Shown one piece after another: positions 18,019-25,638 of a stretch of DNA of 64,000 nucleotides. Under the pieces are notes generated by a model. The model had not been told where the DNA came from and made no database searches. It saw nothing but the letters and a program-made list of their open reading frames with translations. Origin of the DNA: an uncultured Alphaproteobacteria bacterium (GTDB lineage Bacteria; Pseudomonadota; Alphaproteobacteria; Bin95); the NCBI GenBank assembly GCA_938083135.1, contig CALLKY010000013.1:1-64000 (forward strand), read 5' to 3'. How positions within the stretch are numbered: position 1 is the stretch's first letter; every line of letters starts with the position of its first letter. A program made the position numbers and the translations under genes.

Positions 18019-18960
18019 ATGGCGGGGCCGGAATTCGACCCAGAAGCAAGACCTGAACGCGCGAAGCTGGCCATGTTTGGCCGCATCGCGTTTGCGGTCG
18101 TTTGCGTCAGCTTTGCGCTTGTCGCTGCCATGTGGCTGCTTTTTGGCGGCGAGGACGTCGATGGTCCCGCACCCGTAATTTCGGCGGAGCTTGGCCCAGA
18201 CCGTGTCCGCCCGGACCCTGGAACGCCATCAGGCCAGCAGATCCCGCACCAGAACCAACAGGTTTTCGATGTTGTCACTGGCGATAGTGGCAAATCCCGC
18301 CAAGAGCTCCTGACGGATGGCGGTGAACAGCCCATGTTGGTTCCAGGATCGACAGACGGCGCTCAAATCGCAGCGAGGCCCGCACCGGCCAATGGGTCAC
18401 CTATTCAATTGCTGCCGCCTAAGCCATTGCCGTTGAATATTGATCCACCGGCAGCACAGCAGCCCGCCCAACAGCAGGCGCCACCGCCAGCTGTGCGTCC
18501 ACCGCCGCTGATCGTGGTTCCATCAACCACAGAAGCACCACCACAGCAGCAGCGCTCCGCTCCACCCGCGCAGCGACCGCCATTGATTGTTACGCCAGCA
18601 CCTGTGGTGCCTGCGCCGGCCTCTGTCGTCGCGCAACCAGCACCCAAACCGCAGCCAGTACAAACGGCACCTCAGCCGCAACGCCGGCAAGTCGCGTCAC
18701 TGCCGCCATCGGATTCATACCGTATTCAGATCGCTGCCGTACGCAGCAATGCGGCAGCGCAGCGCGAATGGCAGCGTCTCCGCCGTCAAAACAAGGATAT
18801 TCTTGGAAGCCTGCAGCTATTCGTCCAGCAGGTGAATATCCGCAATAAGGGCGTTTATCATCGCATTCAGGCCGGGCCGCTGCCAGATAGAATTTTGGCA
18901 GAGATCGCGTGCAGCAATCTGAAGTCGCGTGGCGTGGGGTGCCTGATTGTCGCCCAGTAA
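18019..18960 (+). CDS. SPOR domain protein with Pro/Gln-rich linker
   Basis: A 313-residue bitopic inner-membrane protein. A cytoplasmic start is followed by a transmembrane helix at about 22-42, then a long periplasmic linker rich in Pro, Gln and Ala (about 125-230). The C-terminal SPOR domain runs from about 235 to 313 (SYRIQIAAVRSNAAAQREW to GVGCLIVAQ). SPOR domains bind denuded glycan strands at the division septum. Its position between argS and nagZ is the usual one in alphaproteobacteria and supports a cell-envelope role. Confidence 0.9.
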   Translation: MAGPEFDPEARPERAKLAMFGRIAFAVVCVSFALVAAMWLLFGGEDVDGPAPVISAELGPDRVRPDPGTPSGQQIPHQNQQVFDVVTGDSGKSRQELLTDGGEQPMLVPGSTDGAQIAARPAPANGSPIQLLPPKPLPLNIDPPAAQQPAQQQAPPPAVRPPPLIVVPSTTEAPPQQQRSAPPAQRPPLIVTPAPVVPAPASVVAQPAPKPQPVQTAPQPQRRQVASLPPSDSYRIQIAAVRSNAAAQREWQRLRRQNKDILGSLQLFVQQVNIRNKGVYHRIQAGPLPDRILAEIACSNLKSRGVGCLIVAQ

Positions 18961-19984
18961 GCGGCCTGCCGCTGCGATCTTAGGCTGCATGGGCCCCGTA
19001 CTCAGCGATGAAGAACGCAGCTTCTTCCATGAGGCCAACCCATTCGGCCTGATCCTTTTCGCCCGCAATATTGCAGCGCCAGAAACCACGGCCCGCCTCA
19101 TCGCTGATTTCCGGGATGCTGTTGGCCGCGCCGACGCGCCCGTACTAATCGACCAGGAGGGCGGACGGGTTGCGCGACTGAAGCCGCCACACTGGCCCGC
19201 TCTGCCATCGCAAGGTGCCATTGGCCGGTTGTATGAAGCCGCACCAGCCAAAGCACGTGCAGCCGCCACACTGCTTGGAGAAGCCCTGGCCGCAACGGTC
19301 ACGCCTATCGGCGTAGACGTCGCCTGCGCCCCCGATGCAGATGTGCGAGCCCCTGGCGCCCATCCGGTTATCATTGGCGACAGATCATTCAGCGATGATC
19401 CAGCCATCGTTGCCGAACTGGCTAGGCTGACCCAGCAGGCTCTGCTCGCGGCAGGTGTCGCAACGACGCCAAAACATGCGCCAGGCCATGGCCGCGCCGC
19501 ACTCGACAGCCACGAAGCGCTCCCAGAAGTCTCTGATAGTATTGATGCGCTTTCTGCGGACTTAGCCCCCTTCAAGGCGCTCAAGGATGCGCCGTTCTGG
19601 ATGACCGCACATATTCGCTATCTGGCGTTAGATGCCGATGCCCCCGCCACATGCTCCCCCACCTGTCTCAACTGGCTGCGTGAGGAGACCGGCTATGCGG
19701 GCATGTTGCTGACAGATGATCTGGCCATGGGTGCGCTTGCAGGCGATATCGGCAAGCGCACATGTGCAGCGATGGCAGCCGGGTGCGACGTGGCGCTCTA
19801 TTGCCCCGGCGACATGGCCGGGAACCAAGCGGCAGTCACGGCAGCCGGCGAATCCAATGATCGCGTCACGGATATATGGAGCGCTTGGACCGAAGCCCGC
19901 ACCGGCAGAATTGCCCGGGGCAACGCTTTCCAGCTTGCGGCTCAGCTCTGGGCGCTTGTTGAAGGCGATGTATCCACCGAATAG
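18947..19984 (+). CDS. nagZ: Beta-N-acetylhexosaminidase NagZ
   Basis: A 345-residue family 3 glycoside hydrolase for muropeptide recycling in the cytoplasm. Key motifs are NPFGLILFARN, LIDQEGGRVARL, KHAPGHGRAALDSH (the His/Asp dyad loop, with Ala where Phe is usual) and MLLTDDLAMGAL (nucleophile Asp). The start is TTG at 18947, overlapping the SPOR gene by 14 bases. It is chosen because the strand AAILGCMGP is needed to begin the barrel, and GGGG lies about 8 bases upstream. An ATG at 18989 would lose that strand. Confidence 0.9.
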   Translation: MSPSKRPAAAILGCMGPVLSDEERSFFHEANPFGLILFARNIAAPETTARLIADFRDAVGRADAPVLIDQEGGRVARLKPPHWPALPSQGAIGRLYEAAPAKARAAATLLGEALAATVTPIGVDVACAPDADVRAPGAHPVIIGDRSFSDDPAIVAELARLTQQALLAAGVATTPKHAPGHGRAALDSHEALPEVSDSIDALSADLAPFKALKDAPFWMTAHIRYLALDADAPATCSPTCLNWLREETGYAGMLLTDDLAMGALAGDIGKRTCAAMAAGCDVALYCPGDMAGNQAAVTAAGESNDRVTDIWSAWTEARTGRIARGNAFQLAAQLWALVEGDVSTE

Positions 19985-20059
19985 CCTATCGCCAGCGCGG
20001 CAGGCGCAGTATTCTGCGGGGAGAGACTCGCGGGACATTCCATCAGCGCTGAGGCAGCC

Positions 20060-20887
20060 GTGGCAGAATCCGAAGCCATAAACACATTAGCGGCGGCCGC
20101 CGCCCGGGACGATGATGGGCCAAAGCTCCTCGTTGATCTGGGGCTATATGAAGGCCCTGTTGACCTCCTGCTGCAGTTGGCGCGGGATCAAAAAGTCGAT
20201 CTGCTACACATCTCCATCTTGTCGCTGGCGGAGCAGTACCTGCAGTTTATCGCAGAAGCTAAACGCCTGAAGCTTGAGATTGCAGCCGACTATCTGGTGA
20301 TGGCCGCATGGCTGGCATATCTGAAATCCCGCCTGCTCTTGCCAAAGGAAGATCCACCGCCCGAGGACGAGCTTTCGCCCGAACAGATGGCCGAAGCCCT
20401 CGCCCAGCAGCTTCAGCGGTTGGAAGGCCTGCAAGCCGCTGCCAAGTTGCTGTTGGCCATGCCCCGGCTCGGCATCGACAGGTTTGGGCGTGGCCAGGCG
20501 GACGCGCTGCCGGAACACATTGAGTCCCGCACTGAGACTGACATCACTGAACTGCTGCAAGCCTATGCTGGTGTGCGCCGCCGCCAGGATAGCATGGCGC
20601 TATCGATCAGGCCGTCCCATCTGCACACTGTTGAGGCAGCGATCAGTCGGCTAAACGCAATGCTTGGCATGGCTTTCGAATGGCGCACGTTGGAAGCATT
20701 CCTGCCCCTGATCACCGGCGATAGTGTGCTGCAGCGATCCGCCTGGGCATCCACCTTCACAGCCAGCCTGCAATTGGCCAAGGACGGGCAGCTGCAAATC
20801 CGCCAGGAAGAACGCTTTGGCCCGATCTATCTCCGCGCGCGCAAATCGGACAACCCGCAGCTAGACGTGGACGTGACCGATGAATGA
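20060..20887 (+). CDS. scpA: Segregation and condensation protein A
   Basis: A 275-residue kleisin subunit of the Smc-ScpAB condensin. The N-terminal Smc-binding helical part contains YEGPVDLLLQLARDQKVDLLHISI and AADYLVMAAWLAYLKSRLLLP, the family hallmark. The C-terminal winged helix closes the protein. The start is GTG at 20060, 75 bases after nagZ. It overlaps scpB by 8 bases, so the two subunits are coupled in translation. Confidence 0.95.
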   Translation: MAESEAINTLAAAAARDDDGPKLLVDLGLYEGPVDLLLQLARDQKVDLLHISILSLAEQYLQFIAEAKRLKLEIAADYLVMAAWLAYLKSRLLLPKEDPPPEDELSPEQMAEALAQQLQRLEGLQAAAKLLLAMPRLGIDRFGRGQADALPEHIESRTETDITELLQAYAGVRRRQDSMALSIRPSHLHTVEAAISRLNAMLGMAFEWRTLEAFLPLITGDSVLQRSAWASTFTASLQLAKDGQLQIRQEERFGPIYLRARKSDNPQLDVDVTDE

Positions 20888-21632
20888 GATCGACGATAAG
20901 AGCGTCCCAACAAGTGAGGCCGAGGGCTTTGGCGAGCTGGCGGTTGGTCCACGCGTTGTTGACCCCGAACGGCTTGAGCTGGCGGAACGATTGGCTGAGG
21001 CCATCGTATTTTCCTCCGCCGACCCCGTGCAGATAGAGGCATTGGCGGAACGATTGCCAAGCACGATTGATCCCATTGAGATCATGGAACGCCTAGAAGC
21101 GCGCTACCGGAACCGGGGCATCACACTAATGCGGATTGCGGGTGGATGGACATTCCAGACTGCGCCCGACCTTGCCGCCGCCTTAACCGTAGAGCGGGTC
21201 GAGCAGAAGAAGCTGACCCGCGCCCAGGTCGAGACCCTTGCCGTGATCGCTTATCATCAACCGATTACGCGGCCTGAGATCGAAGAAATTCGTGGCGTGT
21301 CACTGTCCAGCGGCGTAATGGACACATTACTTGGGCTTGGCTGGATACGCACAGGCCGACGCCGGGATACACCGGGCCGCCCACTCACTTTCGTGACAAC
21401 GAAGGACTTTTTGCAGCATTTTGGCCTGGATTCACTGCAAGACCTACCAGGTGCTGACGAACTGACGGCCATGGGCTTGCTGGACGATCGGGCGGGCGCA
21501 ATCTCAGACTTCGTCAATCGCGAGGAAGAGCTCGATCTGCCGGAACCTGCGGTCGCCGCTGATGTGGATATCGATGAAGCATCCGGCATCGGCGGTATTT
21601 TATCCCCATTCGATGAGGAAGAAGAGCACTAA
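20880..21632 (+). CDS. scpB: Segregation and condensation protein B
   Basis: A 250-residue protein with two winged-helix domains, the kleisin-binding partner in Smc-ScpAB. Visible motifs are LAEAIVFSSADPVQIEALAERL, GGWTFQTAPDLA, and the diagnostic LAVIAYHQPITRPEIEEIRGV with GRPLTFVTTKDFLQHFGL. The C-terminal tail after about 205 is acidic and probably disordered. It is the last gene of the plus-strand run; the diguanylate cyclase gene converges 21 bases downstream. Confidence 0.95.
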   Translation: MNEIDDKSVPTSEAEGFGELAVGPRVVDPERLELAERLAEAIVFSSADPVQIEALAERLPSTIDPIEIMERLEARYRNRGITLMRIAGGWTFQTAPDLAAALTVERVEQKKLTRAQVETLAVIAYHQPITRPEIEEIRGVSLSSGVMDTLLGLGWIRTGRRRDTPGRPLTFVTTKDFLQHFGLDSLQDLPGADELTAMGLLDDRAGAISDFVNREEELDLPEPAVAADVDIDEASGIGGILSPFDEEEEH

Positions 21633-21653
21633 ACAAGCTGCGCGAGAATGGTT

Positions 21654-22718
21654 TTAGCTCGCCATGCTTTCGACCTTACCCGCCCGTTGGCGCTGCAAGT
21701 CTTTCTCTGTAGCAACCCGGTTGCGACCGCTGTGCTTAGCCAGATAAAGCGCAGCATCAGCCCGCTCAACTATGGTTTCCATCGTGTCAGAGGGCTGCAA
21801 CAGCGCTGCACCGATTGAAAGCGTGACATTGCCATAGCTCTGGCCAGTTTTCGCGCTCTTCAGCACTTTGGCCGCAATGGTTTTGCGGATTTGCTCCGCA
21901 ACAACAACGCCGCCTTTCAAGTCCGTGGTGGGCAGAATGATGCAGAATTCTTCACCGCCATATCGGGCCGGAATATCACGGCCCTTCAGCATGGATTTCA
22001 TCACTCGACCAACGAGCTTCAGCACTTCATCGCCAACCCGGTGGCCATAGGTGTCGTTGAAACGCTTGAAATGGTCGACGTCCGTAATCAGGAGCGTCAG
22101 TGCGGTGCGGTCTTCGCGCGCCCGCTCAATTTCTGCTTCGAGACCAAGATCAAAGGCGCGCCGGTTGGGCAAGTTGGTTAGACCGTCGGTTTCGCTGGCT
22201 CGGCGGGCGTCATCAAGATTGGTCTGCAGTTCAGTAATACTATCGCTGGCTTGGTTCAGCTCCCGTTCAAGCGCAGCGTTCCGGGCGATCGCCTCTTTGG
22301 CATCCATAAGCGCTTTTTTTACAAGAGCTTCGATTTGTTCTGGCGCAGCACCGGATAGATCGCCGCTGAAACCCTGCAGCTTCGTGCCATAGTCCTTGGC
22401 ATTATCTGATGCAGCGCAGATCGACGTGGCCGCTTTGCCAATAATGTCCTCGACACTTTCACTGGCACTTTGGATGATCTGGCTAGCGTCTTCGCCAAGA
22501 TAGGACTGTTTGATGTCCTGATAGGAGTGCGGATCGAACTTTTCCACACTCTCAAGCATGCCACTCAGCTGCCGGGAGAGCTCAGCGTCAATACCGGCAT
22601 GAAAGGCGTACCAGATTTCAAAGTTGTCCGGATGCGATGCGATCTGCAACGTATCCATTTGCGCCAGCGCTTCTTTTGCGATGGCGGCAGCGCGACCGTA
22701 GCTTTCTTTGTAGCTCAT
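21654..22718 (-). CDS. GGDEF-domain diguanylate cyclase
   Basis: A 354-residue cytoplasmic protein with no membrane segment. The N-terminal 170 residues are helical, including YGRAAAIAKEALAQMD and a coiled coil near 135-172, a sensor layout common in alphaproteobacteria. The GGDEF domain follows (DGLTNLPNRRAFD, DVDHFKRFNDTYGHRVGDEVL, RYGGEEF with GGEEF at 254-258), so catalysis of c-di-GMP synthesis should be intact. The inhibitory I-site, normally RxxD, reads KGRD (245-248), so product feedback may be weak. Monocistronic. Confidence 0.9.
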   Translation of the reverse strand: MSYKESYGRAAAIAKEALAQMDTLQIASHPDNFEIWYAFHAGIDAELSRQLSGMLESVEKFDPHSYQDIKQSYLGEDASQIIQSASESVEDIIGKAATSICAASDNAKDYGTKLQGFSGDLSGAAPEQIEALVKKALMDAKEAIARNAALERELNQASDSITELQTNLDDARRASETDGLTNLPNRRAFDLGLEAEIERAREDRTALTLLITDVDHFKRFNDTYGHRVGDEVLKLVGRVMKSMLKGRDIPARYGGEEFCIILPTTDLKGGVVVAEQIRKTIAAKVLKSAKTGQSYGNVTLSIGAALLQPSDTMETIVERADAALYLAKHSGRNRVATEKDLQRQRAGKVESMAS

Positions 22719-22830
22719 TCGTCCCTCGATTCCTGAACCGCAGCGCTATCGGGCCGGCGCTTTTCAGCGGATCAGGAAGGACTGTAGCGAGGAAGAGTGA
22801 AGAGAATATTATCCAAACCGCTTGCCATCG

Positions 22831-23334
22831 CTATTTAAGACTCTTCAAATAGGCGATCAGCGCTGTCCGAGACCGCTTAAAGCGAACAACCACATCGGTT
22901 TTGACGCCTGGAACCGCCTTCTTTGGGTCTTGCAGAAAACTATCCAACTTTTCCTCATCCCAACTGAAGCTCGCTTCGGTTAGCGCACTCGACTGCCGAA
23001 ACCAATTTGTGGAGCCAACTTCGCGTCCATAAATGCCAGCAAGATGCGGACCATAGGCCAGTTTCACGCCTTCCTTTTTCGAATGGCATAAAGCGCAGCG
23101 CTGGCGAAAGATGAATCCGCCCATCAGCACAGGGTCCGAGGGCCGGGCTGTGTCTGTCACACCGTAGTCTTTAGGGCTTGGAGCAGGCTTAGCCGCCGGA
23201 GCAGCATCGCCAGAAGTCTGAGGCTTCGCCTGAGCGAGCTGATCATCAGCGCGGGCTTGCCCGCCCGCTGCCGCCGCAAGTGCCAAGCTGAACGCAAATA
23301 GTACGACAAGTGCAAAACTGATCCGTATTGACAT
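22831..23334 (-). CDS. Class I-like cytochrome c without a distal Met
   Basis: A 167-residue exported monoheme cytochrome. A signal peptide or anchor covers about 1-25, then an Ala/Pro-rich linker, then the heme site CALCH (80-84) with GPHLAGIYGREVGS following. The C-terminal part SFSWDEEKLDSFLQDPKKAVPG is typical of c550-type cytochromes. The next family residue, usually the axial Met in VPGTKM, is Thr146, and no Met occurs after the heme motif. The heme may be five-coordinate or use another ligand. The ATG at 23334 is chosen for its GGAGGG 8 bases upstream. Confidence 0.85.
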   Translation of the reverse strand: MSIRISFALVVLFAFSLALAAAAGGQARADDQLAQAKPQTSGDAAPAAKPAPSPKDYGVTDTARPSDPVLMGGFIFRQRCALCHSKKEGVKLAYGPHLAGIYGREVGSTNWFRQSSALTEASFSWDEEKLDSFLQDPKKAVPGVKTDVVVRFKRSRTALIAYLKSLK

Positions 23335-23452
23335 TCTCAAGGCCCTCCAAAGGCGATGCTGCTTCTCTTGGCCATAAACTTATGCAGCTATCGTCATCGT
23401 GCAAGGATTCGGCGCATCATCTGTAAGATCAGTCACATACAGTGTTCGACGG

Positions 23453-24685
23453 CTATTCGGTGATCGCTTGGTACACCAAAGACCGCAGTTCACGCCGGAT
23501 TGGGTATGAGGACGACGGCATAAGCTGCGTCATAAAGATCGCAACGATCCCTTCCGCCCGGTCCACCCAAAATCCTGTAGAAGCAACGCCGCCCCAGGCG
23601 AACTCGCCTTCAGAACACAGCGCCTTCGCCTTTGCTGCATCAATGACGACAGACCCAGCAAGGCTGAACCCAATGCCGTCATAGGCCGTTTCACTGAACA
23701 CGGGTTGGCCCATGGATGTGAGATCGGCATTGCCTGGCAAATGATTGCGCATCATGTATTCCGCCGTCTTGCGACCAAGTACACGCGCGCCTTCATATGC
23801 ACCTAAGCCCCGCAGCATTTCGCAGAACTTCAGATAATCACTCGCGGTTGAGACGAGCCCACCGCCGCCGGAGAATAACGTCACCGGCTTCACCCATGAG
23901 GACTCTGCGCTGGCAGGGTCTGTCTCCGTGCGCGAACCATCCGCTTGCTTTGTGAATAGTGACGTCAACCGGTCTGCTTTCTCCGCCGGAAGCTGGAAAT
24001 AGGTGTCGTTCATGCCAAGCGGTTCGAATATGCGCGTGCGCAGTACTTCATCCAGCGGCGCACCCGCAACAGCTTCAATGAACCTGCCAAGCGCATCCGT
24101 TGATACGCTGTATTCCCACCGCGTACCCGGACGCCAGCGAAGCGGCATGGCCGCCAGCCGTTTGGTCATTTCTTCCAGCGTGCCGACATTGCGGCTACCA
24201 GAGAAATCGACACCAGCCGCACGATATGCGGCACCCACAGCCCCATCTTCGCGATTGCCATATACGAGGCCGGAGGTGTGGGTCATCAGATGCCAAACCT
24301 GCATGGCGTCGCCAACAGGCTCGGTCTTCATGTCCGCACCCTCGCCATCTAGCCATAGCTGGCCATCGCCGAATTCTGGCAAATAACGCGCGACGGGATC
24401 ATCAAGCTGAAACAAACCCTCCTCGTAGAGCGCCATCGCGGCAGCAGACACAATTGGCTTAGACATAGAGTAGATGCGGAAAATATCATCCGGAGCGATC
24501 GGGCGCCCCGCTTCCTCATCCGCCATGCCCCGGCTATCCAAATAGGCGACCTGACCGTGCCGAGCGACCAGTGTCATACAGCCCGGCAGTTTGCCGCTAT
24601 CGACATAGGAATCCATCCACCCGCCGATCCGCTCCAGGCGTTCTGCCGACATGCCGACACGCGCCGGCCTCACTGTATTAATCAC
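23453..24685 (-). CDS. Serine hydrolase of the beta-lactamase class C family
   Basis: A 410-residue protein of the class C beta-lactamase/esterase EstB group. The nucleophile motif is Ser73-x-x-Lys76 in YSMSKPIVSAA. The second motif is YSV (192-194) in WEYSVSTDALGRF, where true lactamases have YxN, so an esterase or peptidase activity is more likely than drug resistance. No signal peptide is seen. The start is GTG at 24685 with AAGGA 8 bases upstream. It lies 11 bases downstream of the class II aldolase gene and is probably cotranscribed with it. Confidence 0.85.
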   Translation of the reverse strand: MINTVRPARVGMSAERLERIGGWMDSYVDSGKLPGCMTLVARHGQVAYLDSRGMADEEAGRPIAPDDIFRIYSMSKPIVSAAAMALYEEGLFQLDDPVARYLPEFGDGQLWLDGEGADMKTEPVGDAMQVWHLMTHTSGLVYGNREDGAVGAAYRAAGVDFSGSRNVGTLEEMTKRLAAMPLRWRPGTRWEYSVSTDALGRFIEAVAGAPLDEVLRTRIFEPLGMNDTYFQLPAEKADRLTSLFTKQADGSRTETDPASAESSWVKPVTLFSGGGGLVSTASDYLKFCEMLRGLGAYEGARVLGRKTAEYMMRNHLPGNADLTSMGQPVFSETAYDGIGFSLAGSVVIDAAKAKALCSEGEFAWGGVASTGFWVDRAEGIVAIFMTQLMPSSSYPIRRELRSLVYQAITE

Positions 24686-24696
24686 GTTGAGATTCC

Positions 24697-25473
24697 TTAG
24701 TTTCGATAGCTGGCGTCAGTTTTATCGAGCTTGCGCATGAGTGCCGCGAACTCCAGGTCGCCTTTAGGCTTTTCAGTGAGGCCCTTTTTCATGTCTTCCC
24801 GGCTCCGCGCCGCCACATTATCGGTTAATAAGCGGAGTGTTCCAGCAGCAGCGGCATCAATTTGAACTTGGCAGGCGCGCTCAAGCCGATAAAGATATAG
24901 GAACGCCTCAGGGACGGTCCGTCCGACAGTGAGCAAGCCGTGGTTTCGCAGAATCATCGCTTTTGCGTCACCCAGCGCATTGAGCACACGCTCGCGCTCA
25001 TCCAGATACAGACTGACGCCTTCGTATTCATGATAGGCGATTTCGTCATAAAATTGCGTCGAGGTCATTGAGATCGGCAGCAATCCGTCCTCCAGAGCTG
25101 CAACGGCCATGCCAGCGCGCGTGTGCGTGTGCATGACCACACGATTCCCGCCGTCCTTCGCCATATGAATGGCTGAATGAATAACGAACCCGGCATAGTT
25201 CACGCCATGGCCCTGGCCTCCAATCACATTGCCTTCAAGATCAATCTTGACGAGGTTGGATGCCGTCACCTCATCGTAGTTGAGGCCGTAAGGGTTGATC
25301 AAAAAATGATGTTCCGGGCCTGGGCATCGGGCTGTCAGGTGACCATAGATTAACTCTGTCCAGCCAAAATGATCGACAAGCCGATAGGCCGCCGCAAGCT
25401 GCACTCGCAGTTCACGCTCTGCTTCATCGGGTGCCAATTCATAGGCCGACGGGAGTGGGGACATGCCATCCAT
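24697..25473 (-). CDS. Class II aldolase/adducin family protein
   Basis: A 258-residue cytoplasmic enzyme of the class II aldolase fold. Metal ligands are expected from VVMHTHTRAGMAV (two His) and ILRNHGLLTVG (His), and LTARCPGPEHHFLINPYGLNYDEVTASNLVKID gives the substrate loop. Many such proteins in metabolic clusters act on sugar or keto acids; the substrate is not predictable here. The ATG at 25473 is preceded by AAGGAG; a longer frame to 25509 lacks a site. It probably heads a two-gene operon with the serine hydrolase. Confidence 0.85.
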   Translation of the reverse strand: MDGMSPLPSAYELAPDEAERELRVQLAAAYRLVDHFGWTELIYGHLTARCPGPEHHFLINPYGLNYDEVTASNLVKIDLEGNVIGGQGHGVNYAGFVIHSAIHMAKDGGNRVVMHTHTRAGMAVAALEDGLLPISMTSTQFYDEIAYHEYEGVSLYLDERERVLNALGDAKAMILRNHGLLTVGRTVPEAFLYLYRLERACQVQIDAAAAGTLRLLTDNVAARSREDMKKGLTEKPKGDLEFAALMRKLDKTDASYRN

Positions 25474-25638
25474 AGCTGGGCTCCTTCGAGTTTGCGAACG
25501 CGTCTGCAACCTTGATCTTGCCAGCTTTAGCGACCTTGGGAAATGGCACGAATTGAAAGAAATTTGACTATCTGGGGATAGGGTATACCTCTCCGCACAT
25601 CATGACCTTTCCTGCCCGCGTGGCGCCGGAGATTTCCT

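Noticed and set aside
23453-24685. Beta-lactamase resistance gene
   Set aside because: Has SxxK but YSV in place of YxN and no signal peptide, so an esterase-like hydrolase is more likely.
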